DNA of 64,000 nt from Peribacillus frigoritolerans (GTDB taxonomy: Bacteria > Bacillota > Bacilli > Bacillales > DSM-1321), in NCBI RefSeq assembly GCF_040250305.1, contig NZ_CP158190.1:1396001-1460000 (forward strand), written 5' to 3'. Below are positions 43,431 to 51,873 of this stretch, in pieces; position 1 is the first letter of the stretch, and each line of letters starts with the position of its first letter. A program made the translations under genes and the position numbers. Under the pieces are notes generated by a model, which saw nothing but the letters and a program-made list of their open reading frames with translations, was not told the origin of the DNA and did not search any database.

Positions 43431-43742
43431 TTATTGATTGTAGGGTGTTAAATCTATCTCTTCAGCAATTCGTTTAAATATCATCCGATTATCCTCGATA
43501 CGATTCCATTTAAAAATACCAACAAATTGATACTTATAAGTACCGAAGACAGGGTCTTTAACCTTCATAAAAGTAATTCGATCTCTTTGCGTACCCTCAG
43601 AGAGATTATCAGGTGTATAATCACTTTCCATTCTTCTTTCTTCAATTTCTGTCCAATTTTGATTAAAAACATTAATCCAACCCCGAGCATTTGAAACTTT
43701 CCCTTTCCCAGTATCAAAAGATAGCTGGGGGAACCACATCAT
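43431..43742 (-). CDS. Hypothetical protein, probably 5'-truncated
   Basis: The 103-residue protein (MMWFPQLSFDTGKGKVSNAR, later VKDPVFGTYKYQFVGIFKWN) looks like a real globular domain. A good AAAGGAG lies upstream but leads to an ATG in another frame that stops after four codons; the real frame has a TAG just before it. So the natural start seems lost. The YQFVGIFKW segment recalls PUA/EVE-like sensor domains of nucleases, a weak impression only. Confidence 0.5.
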   Translation of the reverse strand: MMWFPQLSFDTGKGKVSNARGWINVFNQNWTEIEERRMESDYTPDNLSEGTQRDRITFMKVKDPVFGTYKYQFVGIFKWNRIEDNRMIFKRIAEEIDLTPYNQ

Positions 43743-43891
43743 ATACTGGTCATTAAAGCAGCTCCTTTTCTAATGCAACAAAGGAGTAGGCTTGCTTAAT
43801 GGAAAATATTCCAAAATCTGTTTAATTCCAAAATAATAATGTTAAAATTATCATATGGCGCTAAATAACTTGAGAGTAGGGAGTAATTTAT

Positions 43892-44257
43892 TTGTTAAAA
43901 TCGAAAGCATTTAGAATAATAGTACTAATATTCATCCTATTTTCCATCTTTATAATTCAAAAAAAAGATGTGATATTTCAAGAAGGAAACCCTATACCGT
44001 TTGCTGTGGCTATATCTAAAATAATTATTCAGGATAAAGAAATTACTGAAGTAAAAGGAATAGAGGAAGTGGGGGGGATTTACGGATATTTAGTAAAACG
44101 CGGGGAAATGAAGCCCTTCATTAAAATGATGGAAAAGGAAGGCTGGGATTTCGAAGAAAGAAACGAGATTTCAAATGCTTTAGTGTTTAATAAGGGCGAT
44201 GTTACCACAAGTATTGGTTATCAATATTATACTACACTCGTTATGTTAATAAAATAA
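43892..44257 (+). CDS. Membrane-anchored 121-residue hypothetical protein
   Basis: A single N-terminal helix (RIIVLIFILFSIFIIQ) anchors an extracellular or cytoplasmic domain with GGIYGYLVKRGEMKPFIKMM and KEGWDFEERNE. GTAGGGAG precedes the TTG start. It lies upstream of the type VII effector operon but after its own gap. The domain resembles small inhibitor-like Bacillus proteins; I do not recognise a family. Confidence 0.65.
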   Translation: MLKSKAFRIIVLIFILFSIFIIQKKDVIFQEGNPIPFAVAISKIIIQDKEITEVKGIEEVGGIYGYLVKRGEMKPFIKMMEKEGWDFEERNEISNALVFNKGDVTTSIGYQYYTTLVMLIK

Positions 44258-44414
44258 AACATTCTTCCTATATCTATTTCTTATTTCAATACTGGGGGCC
44301 TATGGAAGTGACTTAGTAATTATAGTAACATTTACTTATCTAAAATAGGGAATTGTTGTATTAAAATGGTATTTGAGAATAAAAAGTACGTTGATTCAAT
44401 AATGAGGTGAAAAG

Positions 44415-44717
44415 ATGAATTCGGATAAAGTCAGAGCGTTAACAAAAGTGTTTCAGGAATCTTCTGAGGAGTTAAAATTAGATGAATCAAAATTAATGCA
44501 GAGTATACATACGAATACGGAGACATGGGCTGGCGAAGCCCGGAAAAAATTTGATTCAATATTAGATGAAGCAGCTGTCCTATTTCAAAGACATTCAGAC
44601 AATCTTTATCAAATAAGTAGAGAATTAGAAAGCGCAGCAAATGATGTTGACAGAGTGAGAGAAGAGATTGAAAGACAAAAAGAATTAGAGCGGCTTGCTT
44701 GTATGAAGGATGAGTAG
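44415..44717 (+). CDS. WXG100-like type VII secretion protein (YfjA-like)
   Basis: The 100-residue, fully helical protein has a turn ETWAGEARKKFDSILDEA at about 36-53, giving the W-x-G motif between two amphipathic helices. That is the WXG100/ESX fold: small partner proteins secreted or used as chaperones by the type VII system. AATGAGGTG precedes the ATG. It heads a run of genes resembling B. subtilis yfjA-yfjB-yfjC-yfjD. No secretion ATPase (YukB/EssC) is in the window, so it would use the host machine. Confidence 0.75.
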   Translation: MNSDKVRALTKVFQESSEELKLDESKLMQSIHTNTETWAGEARKKFDSILDEAAVLFQRHSDNLYQISRELESAANDVDRVREEIERQKELERLACMKDE

Positions 44718-44752
44718 AAACAAAATGAATGAAGGATATAAAGAGGTGTCAT

Positions 44753-44920
44753 ATGAAACCGAAGAATAGGGATCGTAAAAGTTTGGAAGAGGAAGGCTGG
44801 ATCCTCCCGGATAAGAATAAGCAAAATAAAGATGGTAGTTTACTCCCCGGCTGCGGTGGTTTTTTTATTTTGTTCATTCAATTTGGTGTTTTGGCACATC
44901 AAATAATCACTCTTTTTTAA
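44753..44920 (+). CDS. 55-residue single-helix protein in the type VII operon
   Basis: AAAGAGG lies six bases before ATG 44753. The peptide is basic (MKPKNRDRKSLEEEGWILPD), then has PGCGG and one hydrophobic helix, FFILFIQFGVLAHQIITLF. A decayed paralog follows at 44992-45096 with the same W-x-PGC pattern. It may be a membrane accessory of the effector operon. Confidence 0.6.
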   Translation: MKPKNRDRKSLEEEGWILPDKNKQNKDGSLLPGCGGFFILFIQFGVLAHQIITLF

Positions 44921-44991
44921 GTCTACCTTATGTCCGCTAAAGTTTTACAACTGTACTTGCCAATAATGATAATTGTTTTGAGAGGTTTAAA

Positions 44992-45096
44992 ATGGCTTGT
45001 AATAAGTAGAGACAGAAAAAAGAAGATGACGGTAAGCAAGGAATGGATGAAAATTGGGTACCGGGTTGTGTCGACCTATTTATCCTGCCTTTATAG
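44992..45096 (+). pseudogene. Decayed paralog of the 44753 gene
   Basis: The frame has an in-frame TAG after five codons and then reads RQKKEDDGKQGMDENWVPGC followed by a short hydrophobic end. ENWVPGC-LFIL mirrors GWILP-PGCGGFFIL upstream. A duplicated and broken copy is the simplest reading. Confidence 0.45.
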
Positions 45097-45175
45097 ATTA
45101 TTCTATTAGGACATCACTTTTTTCATAGTATATAGATGAAATAGTTCATAAAGGAAAAGAAAAGAGGATGATACA

Positions 45176-46423
45176 GTGGGGAATAAAATTTCAGTAGACC
45201 CAGATCGTTTAGAAGATTTAGCAAATGAGTTTGTCTCGCACTTGTCAAAAATTGAAGAAGAATACAAGAGTCTTCATTTGGAACTAGTGAACCTAATTAG
45301 CAGTGCTCCAGCAGAGTATAGTCATTGTTTTTATCAAGTAGGAGATCCGTGGGGAACAGGAAATCAATTAGTTGACCTTCTGAGTGAAATGGAGATCGAC
45401 CTTCGAATGACAGCCAATAAATTTTCCGATGCTGATAACTTAGTCGGTCAACTTTATAAACTGCATGAGAAATATGGAGCGCTCACTGCGATGGGTGCTT
45501 TAGTATCAAAACAGCTGGCATTTTATGGGCTAGGTTTTACGCAATTTATCAAAAATAGTGATGATGTCTATATGTATAAACATATGAATGCCCTAAATAA
45601 ACTAACAGATGTAGTCGATAATTCCAAATTTCGTAATGTAGCAAGAGCCTATTTAAATCCAACCTTTTTATTGAAAAAATATAGAGATGTTCCATTTGCT
45701 GATTTAGTTCACAAAAAGGTTGCTAAATATCTTCCTGGTGATGTTGTTAAGTATACAGATAGTTCAAAGGCATTATTTGAAGGGATTAATCATCGAGCAT
45801 TGGACTCTACAACGTTTAAATCATTTCTACAGACGGGAGCGAAATTTGCCAAAACCAACGCTGTTAGTGCAGTACTAGTAACAGGAGTAATGGAAGCAGG
45901 CGGAATGGGACTGAAAATTTCCGAAAACTATGCGAAATATGGAAATAATCCAGAGGTCTTAAAGCGAGAAAATGCAAAAGCGGTAGGAAATGCAGTGAAT
46001 AATACCGTAGCGATTTCTGGAGGTTCCATTGCGGGAGCATTCGTAGGAGGTGCTCTAGGAAGTTTAGTAGGCCCAGTCGGTACGGTTGTAGGAGCCGCTG
46101 CAGGTTCATTTGTAGGAGGACTTGTTGGAGAGCAAGCGGCTAAACTTACGGCAGGTATAGCAGAGAAAGCAGCGATTGTCATTAAAGAACCTATACATGA
46201 TGGGCTTGAACTGATTAAAGGTGGTTTGGAGAAAGCTGGGAAAGTTGTTGAAGGTGTTAATAAAGGTGCTGATTTCGTAAATGATCAAATTAAGGATACT
46301 ATTGCTGACCCAATAGGGAAGGTGGGGGAAATCGGTAAGGGATTATCGAAAGCGAAAGAAACAGCGAGTTCCCTTGCCGATGGAGCAAAAGATTTTTTTG
46401 AGGATAAATTTTCATTTTTTTAA
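45176..46423 (+). CDS. Large type VII effector-like protein (YfjB-like)
   Basis: The 415-residue protein has an N-terminal helical WXG/LXG-like targeting domain (about 1-105, VSHLSKIEEEYKSLHLELVN), a middle helical part and a Gly/Ala-rich membrane-active region (about 275-330: AGAFVGGALGSLVGPVGTVV). The C-terminus is a Lys/Gly-rich helix. The Gly-rich segment suggests membrane insertion, as in pore-forming effectors. The GTG start follows AGAGGATG. It resembles YfjB of B. subtilis in size and position. The activity is inferred, not known. Confidence 0.65.
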   Translation: MGNKISVDPDRLEDLANEFVSHLSKIEEEYKSLHLELVNLISSAPAEYSHCFYQVGDPWGTGNQLVDLLSEMEIDLRMTANKFSDADNLVGQLYKLHEKYGALTAMGALVSKQLAFYGLGFTQFIKNSDDVYMYKHMNALNKLTDVVDNSKFRNVARAYLNPTFLLKKYRDVPFADLVHKKVAKYLPGDVVKYTDSSKALFEGINHRALDSTTFKSFLQTGAKFAKTNAVSAVLVTGVMEAGGMGLKISENYAKYGNNPEVLKRENAKAVGNAVNNTVAISGGSIAGAFVGGALGSLVGPVGTVVGAAAGSFVGGLVGEQAAKLTAGIAEKAAIVIKEPIHDGLELIKGGLEKAGKVVEGVNKGADFVNDQIKDTIADPIGKVGEIGKGLSKAKETASSLADGAKDFFEDKFSFF

Positions 46424-46432
46424 GGAGGATAT

Positions 46433-47227
46433 ATGAATACCATTCAATTAAGTATTGAAGAGTTACTTTTTTCATTTTATAGTGAAGGTTTATTTGAACA
46501 AGGAATGTCGATTAAGGGAGCCTATTTTCAAACGCTTCAAGATGCCGAGTTGAAATTAATGCTAGAAATTGCCTCTCGCTCTTTGTTAGCAAAAGATATG
46601 TTAAAGGAAGTAAATAATCAATATAAGTTAAAAGATGAATTTGCTGCCTATATTCATACATTGAATATTGCAGAAAGTACCGTAAAAGCTTCTAAACATC
46701 AGCCAGACTTAAATGGAGAAGATAGTATTGCCTTTCATTTTAAAAATGGAGAGGTTTATTTACATAAAGTATTGTACGATCATCAAGTTCACTCTATTTC
46801 TAAGCTGCCGAAAGAAGAAATCCTTTCAGTTATAAGCGGTTTTTTCCACTTCCATAAGTTAGAAAAGCAAGGTGAAGTTATTCTTCAGTTAAAAAGTGAA
46901 GAATTTGAAGAACTTTTAGAAGATGTAAGTCAATCTCATTCTTTACCGGAGTCAATTGTTCAGAAATGGGTAAGTAAAAAGGGAGAGTCTACTAGTATCT
47001 TAGAGTTTTTAAATGATATTTCGAATAGAAACGGTAAAATGGATAGTTTAGTAAGCTTAACGTATGACTCAGAGAATAACCCTGACCTAAAAGATCTTTA
47101 TTTTGTGATTCCAGGAAAGAATGAATGTTGGCTAGCTACAAGGGACAACCTTGACCTGAGTATTCAGAGAGCGAATGAGGAATCTATTAATCAACTATTA
47201 TTAACCAACAAGATTCTTCCAGCTTAA
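46433..47227 (+). CDS. YfjC-like protein, possible chaperone or immunity factor
   Basis: The 264-residue soluble protein alternates helices and strands (MNTIQLSIEELLFSFYSEGL; DLKDLYFVIPGKNECWLATR). Its position directly after the effector gene (9-base gap, AAGGAGG) and its fold impression recall EspG-type ESX secretion chaperones, and its size resembles YfjC. It could instead neutralise the effector. The stop is followed closely by the YfjD-like gene. Family assignment is by synteny. Confidence 0.6.
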   Translation: MNTIQLSIEELLFSFYSEGLFEQGMSIKGAYFQTLQDAELKLMLEIASRSLLAKDMLKEVNNQYKLKDEFAAYIHTLNIAESTVKASKHQPDLNGEDSIAFHFKNGEVYLHKVLYDHQVHSISKLPKEEILSVISGFFHFHKLEKQGEVILQLKSEEFEELLEDVSQSHSLPESIVQKWVSKKGESTSILEFLNDISNRNGKMDSLVSLTYDSENNPDLKDLYFVIPGKNECWLATRDNLDLSIQRANEESINQLLLTNKILPA

Positions 47228-47240
47228 GGAGGTGCATTAT

Positions 47241-47798
47241 TTGGTAAACGTTAAGAAAGAAAATGACGCCATTCAGATAAAAGGGTCAAAGTTCATGTAC
47301 GGGTGGATGTTTCTTGCGACTGTAGGTTTTTTAATTGCTTGTTTTTTCTTAATCATACACGGTTTGAAATTTGAGTCCAAGTATTCTTTATTTTACCTTG
47401 GCGGTGGTCTCATCTTTACTCCTTTTTACCTTTACCTAACGCTTTGGTCACTTCCAGGTTTTATTCCAGGAAAGGTCCTGTTAACGATTGTCCAAGGTGA
47501 AAATGGTACGATTAAGTCGAAGAAAGGTACAGTTTATATTAAGAATATCCGGAATATTGATTTAGTAAGAAATCCACTGAATTTAATCAATGATATAGTC
47601 ATTGACACCCTTGATAACAAAACCATAAAAATTCGTACGTATAATTTACTTGATGACCTGGATTATCAGGTGGTCGTTGATCAATATCTTTATCCCTATA
47701 TTACAGAAAATGCAAAAAAAGTATGGGATCGTAAGGTGGATTTAGATAAATTGCAAAGAGTAGCCAAATACGAGCGGCAAGAGCAGAAAATTGATTAA
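47241..47798 (+). CDS. YfjD-like membrane protein (DUF5381-type)
   Basis: The 185-residue protein has two N-terminal helices (FLATVGFLIACFFLIIHGL and LFYLGGGLIFTPFYLYLTLW) and a cytoplasmic PH-like domain (GTVYIKNIRNIDLVRNPLNL to VVVDQYLYPYI). I chose TTG 47241 because AAGGAGG ends at 47232, giving a length I recall for YfjD. It is a candidate membrane immunity protein for the effector at 45176. It ends about 90 bases before the next attachment repeat. Confidence 0.72.
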   Translation: MVNVKKENDAIQIKGSKFMYGWMFLATVGFLIACFFLIIHGLKFESKYSLFYLGGGLIFTPFYLYLTLWSLPGFIPGKVLLTIVQGENGTIKSKKGTVYIKNIRNIDLVRNPLNLINDIVIDTLDNKTIKIRTYNLLDDLDYQVVVDQYLYPYITENAKKVWDRKVDLDKLQRVAKYERQEQKID

Positions 47799-47890
47799 CG
47801 ATCATTCAAATTAAAAGATCTCAGTCCAAAGCTGGTGATTCGCGTCCAATTCTCTTTTTCATTATAAATCTGTTATAATCCCATTACTTT

Positions 47891-47990
47891 CACTTCCTTG
47901 ACAGGGAAGGGGGCGTGGGTTCGAATCCTTCACAGGTCATCAACTGCCAAAGGCTCAAATCCTTGATATCACAAGGGCTTGGGTCTTTTT
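47891..47990 (+). repeat. Attachment-type direct repeat 2
   Basis: CACTTCCTTGACAGGGAAGG through the TCGAATCC T-loop, ACAGGTCATCAACTGCC and the terminator repeats the 3' half of tRNA-Val with a few changes. The 5' half is absent, so it is not a working tRNA. It is the junction of segments A and B. Just upstream, AAATCTGTTATAATCCCATT resembles the sequence before repeat 3, as expected for a shared element end. Confidence 0.88.
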
Positions 47991-48015
47991 ATGTTAATAA
48001 AGATAATTTACTCAA

Positions 48016-48144
48016 TTGGTGAATGTAGCACTTCATTACGTTTCTTGGCTTGAAAAGTATTATACAATGCCTTCACTTGAAATGATGGTAGAACAATATC
48101 AAGAAGAGTTACAACCAATGATAGAAAGTTTTAAAGTGAAATAA
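48016..48144 (+). pseudogene. 3' fragment of an unidentified gene
   Basis: Directly after the repeat, a frame without a start reads LVNVALHYVSWLEKYYTMPS and continues to a clean stop at 48144. It looks like the C-terminal ~42 residues of a helical protein cut by the recombination junction. Family not identified. Confidence 0.4.
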
Positions 48145-48379
48145 AAGGAGGAAAGTATGGAAGAGTAATTAAAAGTAAAATTCCTTTCCAATTAGGGGTT
48201 CTATTAGGGGATTAATCACACTTCTCGTATGACTTACCCTCCACTTCAGTATTATATAGTAAATATTACCTTAATTTTAACTGTGTGATTTTAATATCTC
48301 AACAGTTTATCATATAGGAAGAATAACTTAAATCTACTACTATAATGAAGTAAGTCTTTAAAAGGGAAGTGATAGTTAA

Positions 48380-48796
48380 ATGATTTATATAAGCGATATC
48401 GAAAAGATAATTAATAACACATTAAATGAGCACAATTTGGATATTACTTATGAATTTGATAATAATTTAAGTGCACCTATGAGTTATAACGTATCGACCA
48501 ATACTATAAAATTCAATTACCTTCAAGTTAACGGTTATAAAGGGAAAATTAGAATTAAAGAGACAGACGAAGACTTTGTTAAAATTATTCTTTATCGTAT
48601 GATTGGTTATTATTTAGATTTTAAGAAAAACAAACATGATTTAAGGATTTTAATGTATGGTCACGAAGAAGAAAAAGAAAAGCTAAAATCCGAAATAGAA
48701 ACTAATGCTTGGGATTATGGGAAAACATTAATACCTGAACAACTATTGGAGTCATATGTTAAAGTTCGTGAATTAGATAAAATGCTAATAAATTAA
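48380..48796 (+). CDS. ImmA/IrrE-like protein with a degenerate zinc motif
   Basis: The 138-residue protein has the layout of small ImmA/IrrE-type metallopeptidases: a strand with an isolated folding unit (NTIKFNYLQVNGYKGKIRIK), a helix where HExxH is expected (IILYRMIGYYLDFKKNKHD) and ETNAWDYGKTLIP, like the family's E-x-x-A-W/N segment. Here the expected HExxH reads RMIGY, so the catalytic Glu and both His are gone. AAAGGGAAG precedes the ATG. It may be a non-catalytic regulator. Assignment is by pattern only. Confidence 0.5.
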   Translation: MIYISDIEKIINNTLNEHNLDITYEFDNNLSAPMSYNVSTNTIKFNYLQVNGYKGKIRIKETDEDFVKIILYRMIGYYLDFKKNKHDLRILMYGHEEEKEKLKSEIETNAWDYGKTLIPEQLLESYVKVRELDKMLIN

Positions 48797-49154
48797 TGTA
48801 CTCTAAGAAAATGGTGACCTGACTTTAAACTAAAACAAGAAAAGATAAAGAAGCCACCTTGGAGAATCTCTCTGGAGCTGAATTTTGAGTGAGAAATTAA
48901 ACTGATATCCAATAAGACAAGACCCAGAGAAAGAGAAGTTGTCTTAGAAAGCTTAGGTTTAAACTTGATTTCTAACTTTAATCACGCACCTTCTTTAGAG
49001 TAATAGTATCGCCATGTCCAAAACTTGGAAATTAATTGCAAGTCTCTAGAAATTTCTGCAACAGAACCAATTCATTTTATATCTTTATTTATATTTGCCA
49101 GCTAAAATTTAGTAAACTAATATATAAAGAGGAGAACTATAGGAGGATTTACTA
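48797..49154 (+). promoter_or_regulatory. Intergenic region with a sigma-A promoter for the ATPase gene
   Basis: TTGCCA (49095-49100), a 17-base spacer and TAATAT (49118-49123) form a good promoter, followed by AGGAGG (49141-49146) before ATG 49155. The upstream ~250 bases show no gene. Confidence 0.65.
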
Positions 49155-50789
49155 ATGAGCACTCATGAATTTGAAATGAACATAGATGGAGAAATAATCA
49201 GATGGGCAGAAAAATCACACGCACAAATCTTCCGCAACTTCTGGCAGTTCTTCATGGAAAAAGATTTACAAAAAACAATTGAAACAATAGAGTTCACAGG
49301 AATCCGCACTTACGATTCAGAATACTTCGTAGCCAAAAATGGAAGTAAAAAGAAAAATATCTTTGTAAAAGACAATTACTACGTTTACACCCATTTAACA
49401 CCATCCGCAATGCAAAAAGCATATGAGAAATTCAAAAAAGGCTGGGAGGATATATATAAACATCCGAAGGGCGAAATGCTTAACATGGAACAGGAGGAAA
49501 TGCCTGAGGAACTGCAAACGGAAGAAAAGCCAAATTTGAAAAATATTTATGAAAAAAGCCATGCAATTGCTTCGGTTACGGCGTATCATGACTCACATAA
49601 TAGTTCTCTAGTTATAGAACCTTCCGTTACAAAATTGCCTGACGAAACAGAACCATTAAGAATTCTTTTTGGTCATTCACCCAACAGCAATGAACCATTG
49701 TATTGGTATCCAACTACGACTAGTAAAATCATGCATACGAATACAGGTATTATTGGTACGATGGGGACGGGTAAAACTCAGTTTACTAAATCGTTCATTA
49801 AACAGATACATGATGGTTCTCTATCTAATGTAAATGGAACACCTATTGATGTTCTCATCTTTGACTATAAAGGTGACTATATCAAAGATGACTTTATAGA
49901 GGCGACAAACGCTACAGTGTATCATCCATATCACCTTCCGTATAATCCGTTATCTTTATATAGGGGAAAACAACTAAAGCCGTTATTGCCTTTGCATACA
50001 GCTAGTACCATTAAAGAAACAATTGCCAATGCTTTTAATTTAGGTATAAAGCAACAGCAGTTATTGAATGATTTAATCATTGAAGCTTATTCACAAGCTG
50101 GTATTTATAAGGCTGATATGGCTACATGGGGTCTGGTACCACCTACATTAAATAATGTATTTGAACGATTAATGGATAGGGAGGATGTAAAAGAAGATAG
50201 TCTTTATGCAGCACTAAAACAAATTTATGATTTTGAGATCTTTTCTCCAAATAGTGAGAATACAAAGTCCTTATATGACATGATACAAGGCGTAACGGTT
50301 GTAAATCTGGCTGGTTATGATCCAAGTGTTCAGAACTTGATAGTAGGAATCACTTTGGACACCTTCTATTCCCAGATGTCTACAAAAGGGCACAGTACAA
50401 TTCAAGGAGATTATCGTGAATTAACGAAAATGATACTTGTTGATGAGGCAGATAATTTCTTGAGTCAAGACTTCTCTTCTTTAAAGAAAATTATGAAAGA
50501 AGGAAGAGAATATGGCGTTGGTGTAATCCTATCAACCCAATTTTTAGACCACTTTGCAACTACAAATAATGACTATGCTCAGTATATATTGACTTGGATT
50601 ATACATAGAGTACCTACCATTAAAAAGAAGGAAGTACAAGCTATCTTCAGTCCAGAAAATCAGGCTGAGGGTGAGCAGATAGTTAAAAAGATAGCACAAC
50701 TTCAAAAACACAAAAGCTTAGTCACGTCTGTTACCAATAATAGATACGAAATTATGGAGGATATGGCGTTCTGGAAGCTTCTAAATTAA
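49155..50789 (+). CDS. HerA/FtsK-type DNA-translocase ATPase, putative defense component
   Basis: The 544-residue protein has an N-terminal ~130-residue domain of unknown fold, then a HerA/VirB4-class P-loop ATPase. Walker A is GTMGTGKTQ with Lys207-Thr208; Walker B is MILVDEAD with Asp430-Glu431; VGVILSTQFLDHF fits the sensor/Gln motif after it, and an arginine-rich C-terminus follows. These hexameric pumps move along DNA. Partners in phage defense are nucleases; an HNH nuclease gene lies 211 bases downstream in the same 4.2 kb segment. It has its own promoter and a strong terminator. Confidence 0.82.
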   Translation: MSTHEFEMNIDGEIIRWAEKSHAQIFRNFWQFFMEKDLQKTIETIEFTGIRTYDSEYFVAKNGSKKKNIFVKDNYYVYTHLTPSAMQKAYEKFKKGWEDIYKHPKGEMLNMEQEEMPEELQTEEKPNLKNIYEKSHAIASVTAYHDSHNSSLVIEPSVTKLPDETEPLRILFGHSPNSNEPLYWYPTTTSKIMHTNTGIIGTMGTGKTQFTKSFIKQIHDGSLSNVNGTPIDVLIFDYKGDYIKDDFIEATNATVYHPYHLPYNPLSLYRGKQLKPLLPLHTASTIKETIANAFNLGIKQQQLLNDLIIEAYSQAGIYKADMATWGLVPPTLNNVFERLMDREDVKEDSLYAALKQIYDFEIFSPNSENTKSLYDMIQGVTVVNLAGYDPSVQNLIVGITLDTFYSQMSTKGHSTIQGDYRELTKMILVDEADNFLSQDFSSLKKIMKEGREYGVGVILSTQFLDHFATTNNDYAQYILTWIIHRVPTIKKKEVQAIFSPENQAEGEQIVKKIAQLQKHKSLVTSVTNNRYEIMEDMAFWKLLN

Positions 50790-50805
50790 ACATGGATTTC
50801 TGATA

Positions 50806-50848
50806 AAAAACCCTTTGAATTTAATCATTATTAAATTCAAAGGGTTTC
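50806..50848. terminator. Strong terminator between ATPase and nuclease genes
   Basis: AAACCCTTTGAATTTAAT pairs perfectly with ATTAAATTCAAAGGGTTT around CATT. The two genes are therefore separate units. Confidence 0.9.
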
Positions 50849-50951
50849 TCAAGTCATCTAAAATTATTGCATCAGAACAACGTAGTGGGTTGCATAACCG
50901 AGATTAAATTCTGCAAAACTAAAAATCTACCCAATAATAACGTTAATAGAA

Positions 50952-50960
50952 TGATACAAT
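50952..50960 (+). promoter_or_regulatory. Extended -10 promoter of the HNH nuclease gene
   Basis: TGATACAAT (TGnTACAAT) lies about 40 bases before ATG 51001; no good -35 is seen. Confidence 0.5.
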
Positions 50961-51000
50961 ATTTTACAGGCATTATTAGTTAGTTGCAGGAGGTTTAAAC

Positions 51001-51873
51001 ATGAATGGTTATATTGGCATTACTTCTAGGGAATGGTTTACGAATTTATCTTCGCATAATGAAGCAGATGAATTTAACTTTTGGCGTAAGGACACTAAAA
51101 ACTTTAAATCGATAACCATGGGGGAACCGTTCTTTTTTCTTGTTAAAAATGATAAGAGAGTTAAAGGAGAAAGAGCGGTATTGGGTATGGCTACGTACAT
51201 ACGTTTCGAGGTATTAACGGCAGGTGAAGCATGGGACAGATACCGTAATGCTAACGGTGATGAAGATAAGGAAAGTTTTATAGGTAGAATGAAAACCATG
51301 TTTGGAACTGATGCATATACGGGTCAAATAGGATGTATAATTCTTACCGACTTCAAAGTGTTTGATAACCCTGTATATCTAAGCAATATTAATATTAAAT
51401 TTGCAAAAACCACTATGTCTGGACAGGGTATTACTGATACAGAAAGAAACGCAATTTTAGAGTACGGTTTTAGTTCCGTAGGTAATGTACTACGTAAACT
51501 TAACGAAATTGATCGTATAGGGTTTACGGAAGATGACGAAGGTTTTCCAGAAGGAAAGGTTAAATTAAAACAGCATCTAGTACGTGAAAGAAACCCCCTT
51601 GTTATTAAACTTGCAAAGGAACGATTCTTACAACAGCACGGTAAGTTATTTTGCGAAGTATGCGAGTTTGATTTCCAACAATATTACGGTGAACTAGGAC
51701 ATGGTTATATAGAAGGTCATCATACGAAACCTGTATCGGAAATGGACGATAACCAAGAAACAAAGGTAGAGGATATCGCCCTGGTATGCGCTAACTGCCA
51801 CCGTATGCTACACCGTAAACGACCGTGTTTATCAAAAAGTGAACTAAAGCAACTACTACATATGCAACGGTAA
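51001..51873 (+). CDS. HNH endonuclease with a possible PUA/EVE-like N-terminal domain
   Basis: The 290-residue protein ends in an McrA-type HNH domain: Cys218-x2-Cys221, His240-His241 (IEGHHTKPVSEM), then Cys263-x2-Cys266-His267 and His271, the zinc ribbon and the nuclease histidines. The N-terminal ~150 residues (GYIGITSREWFTNLSSHNEA; EPFFFLVKNDKRVKG; AVLGMATYIRFEVLTAGEAW) read like a PUA-superfamily (EVE/ASCH-like) sensor for modified bases. Such fusions are modification-dependent restriction enzymes. AGGAGGT precedes the ATG. It is the natural partner of the ATPase in this cassette. Confidence 0.82.
   Translation: MNGYIGITSREWFTNLSSHNEADEFNFWRKDTKNFKSITMGEPFFFLVKNDKRVKGERAVLGMATYIRFEVLTAGEAWDRYRNANGDEDKESFIGRMKTMFGTDAYTGQIGCIILTDFKVFDNPVYLSNINIKFAKTTMSGQGITDTERNAILEYGFSSVGNVLRKLNEIDRIGFTEDDEGFPEGKVKLKQHLVRERNPLVIKLAKERFLQQHGKLFCEVCEFDFQQYYGELGHGYIEGHHTKPVSEMDDNQETKVEDIALVCANCHRMLHRKRPCLSKSELKQLLHMQR

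Noticed and set aside
47891..47970. Second tRNA gene at 47.9 kb (and at 52.1 and 57.3 kb)
   Set aside because: Only the anticodon arm and/or T-arm and acceptor 3' strand are present; the 5' acceptor and D-arm are missing.
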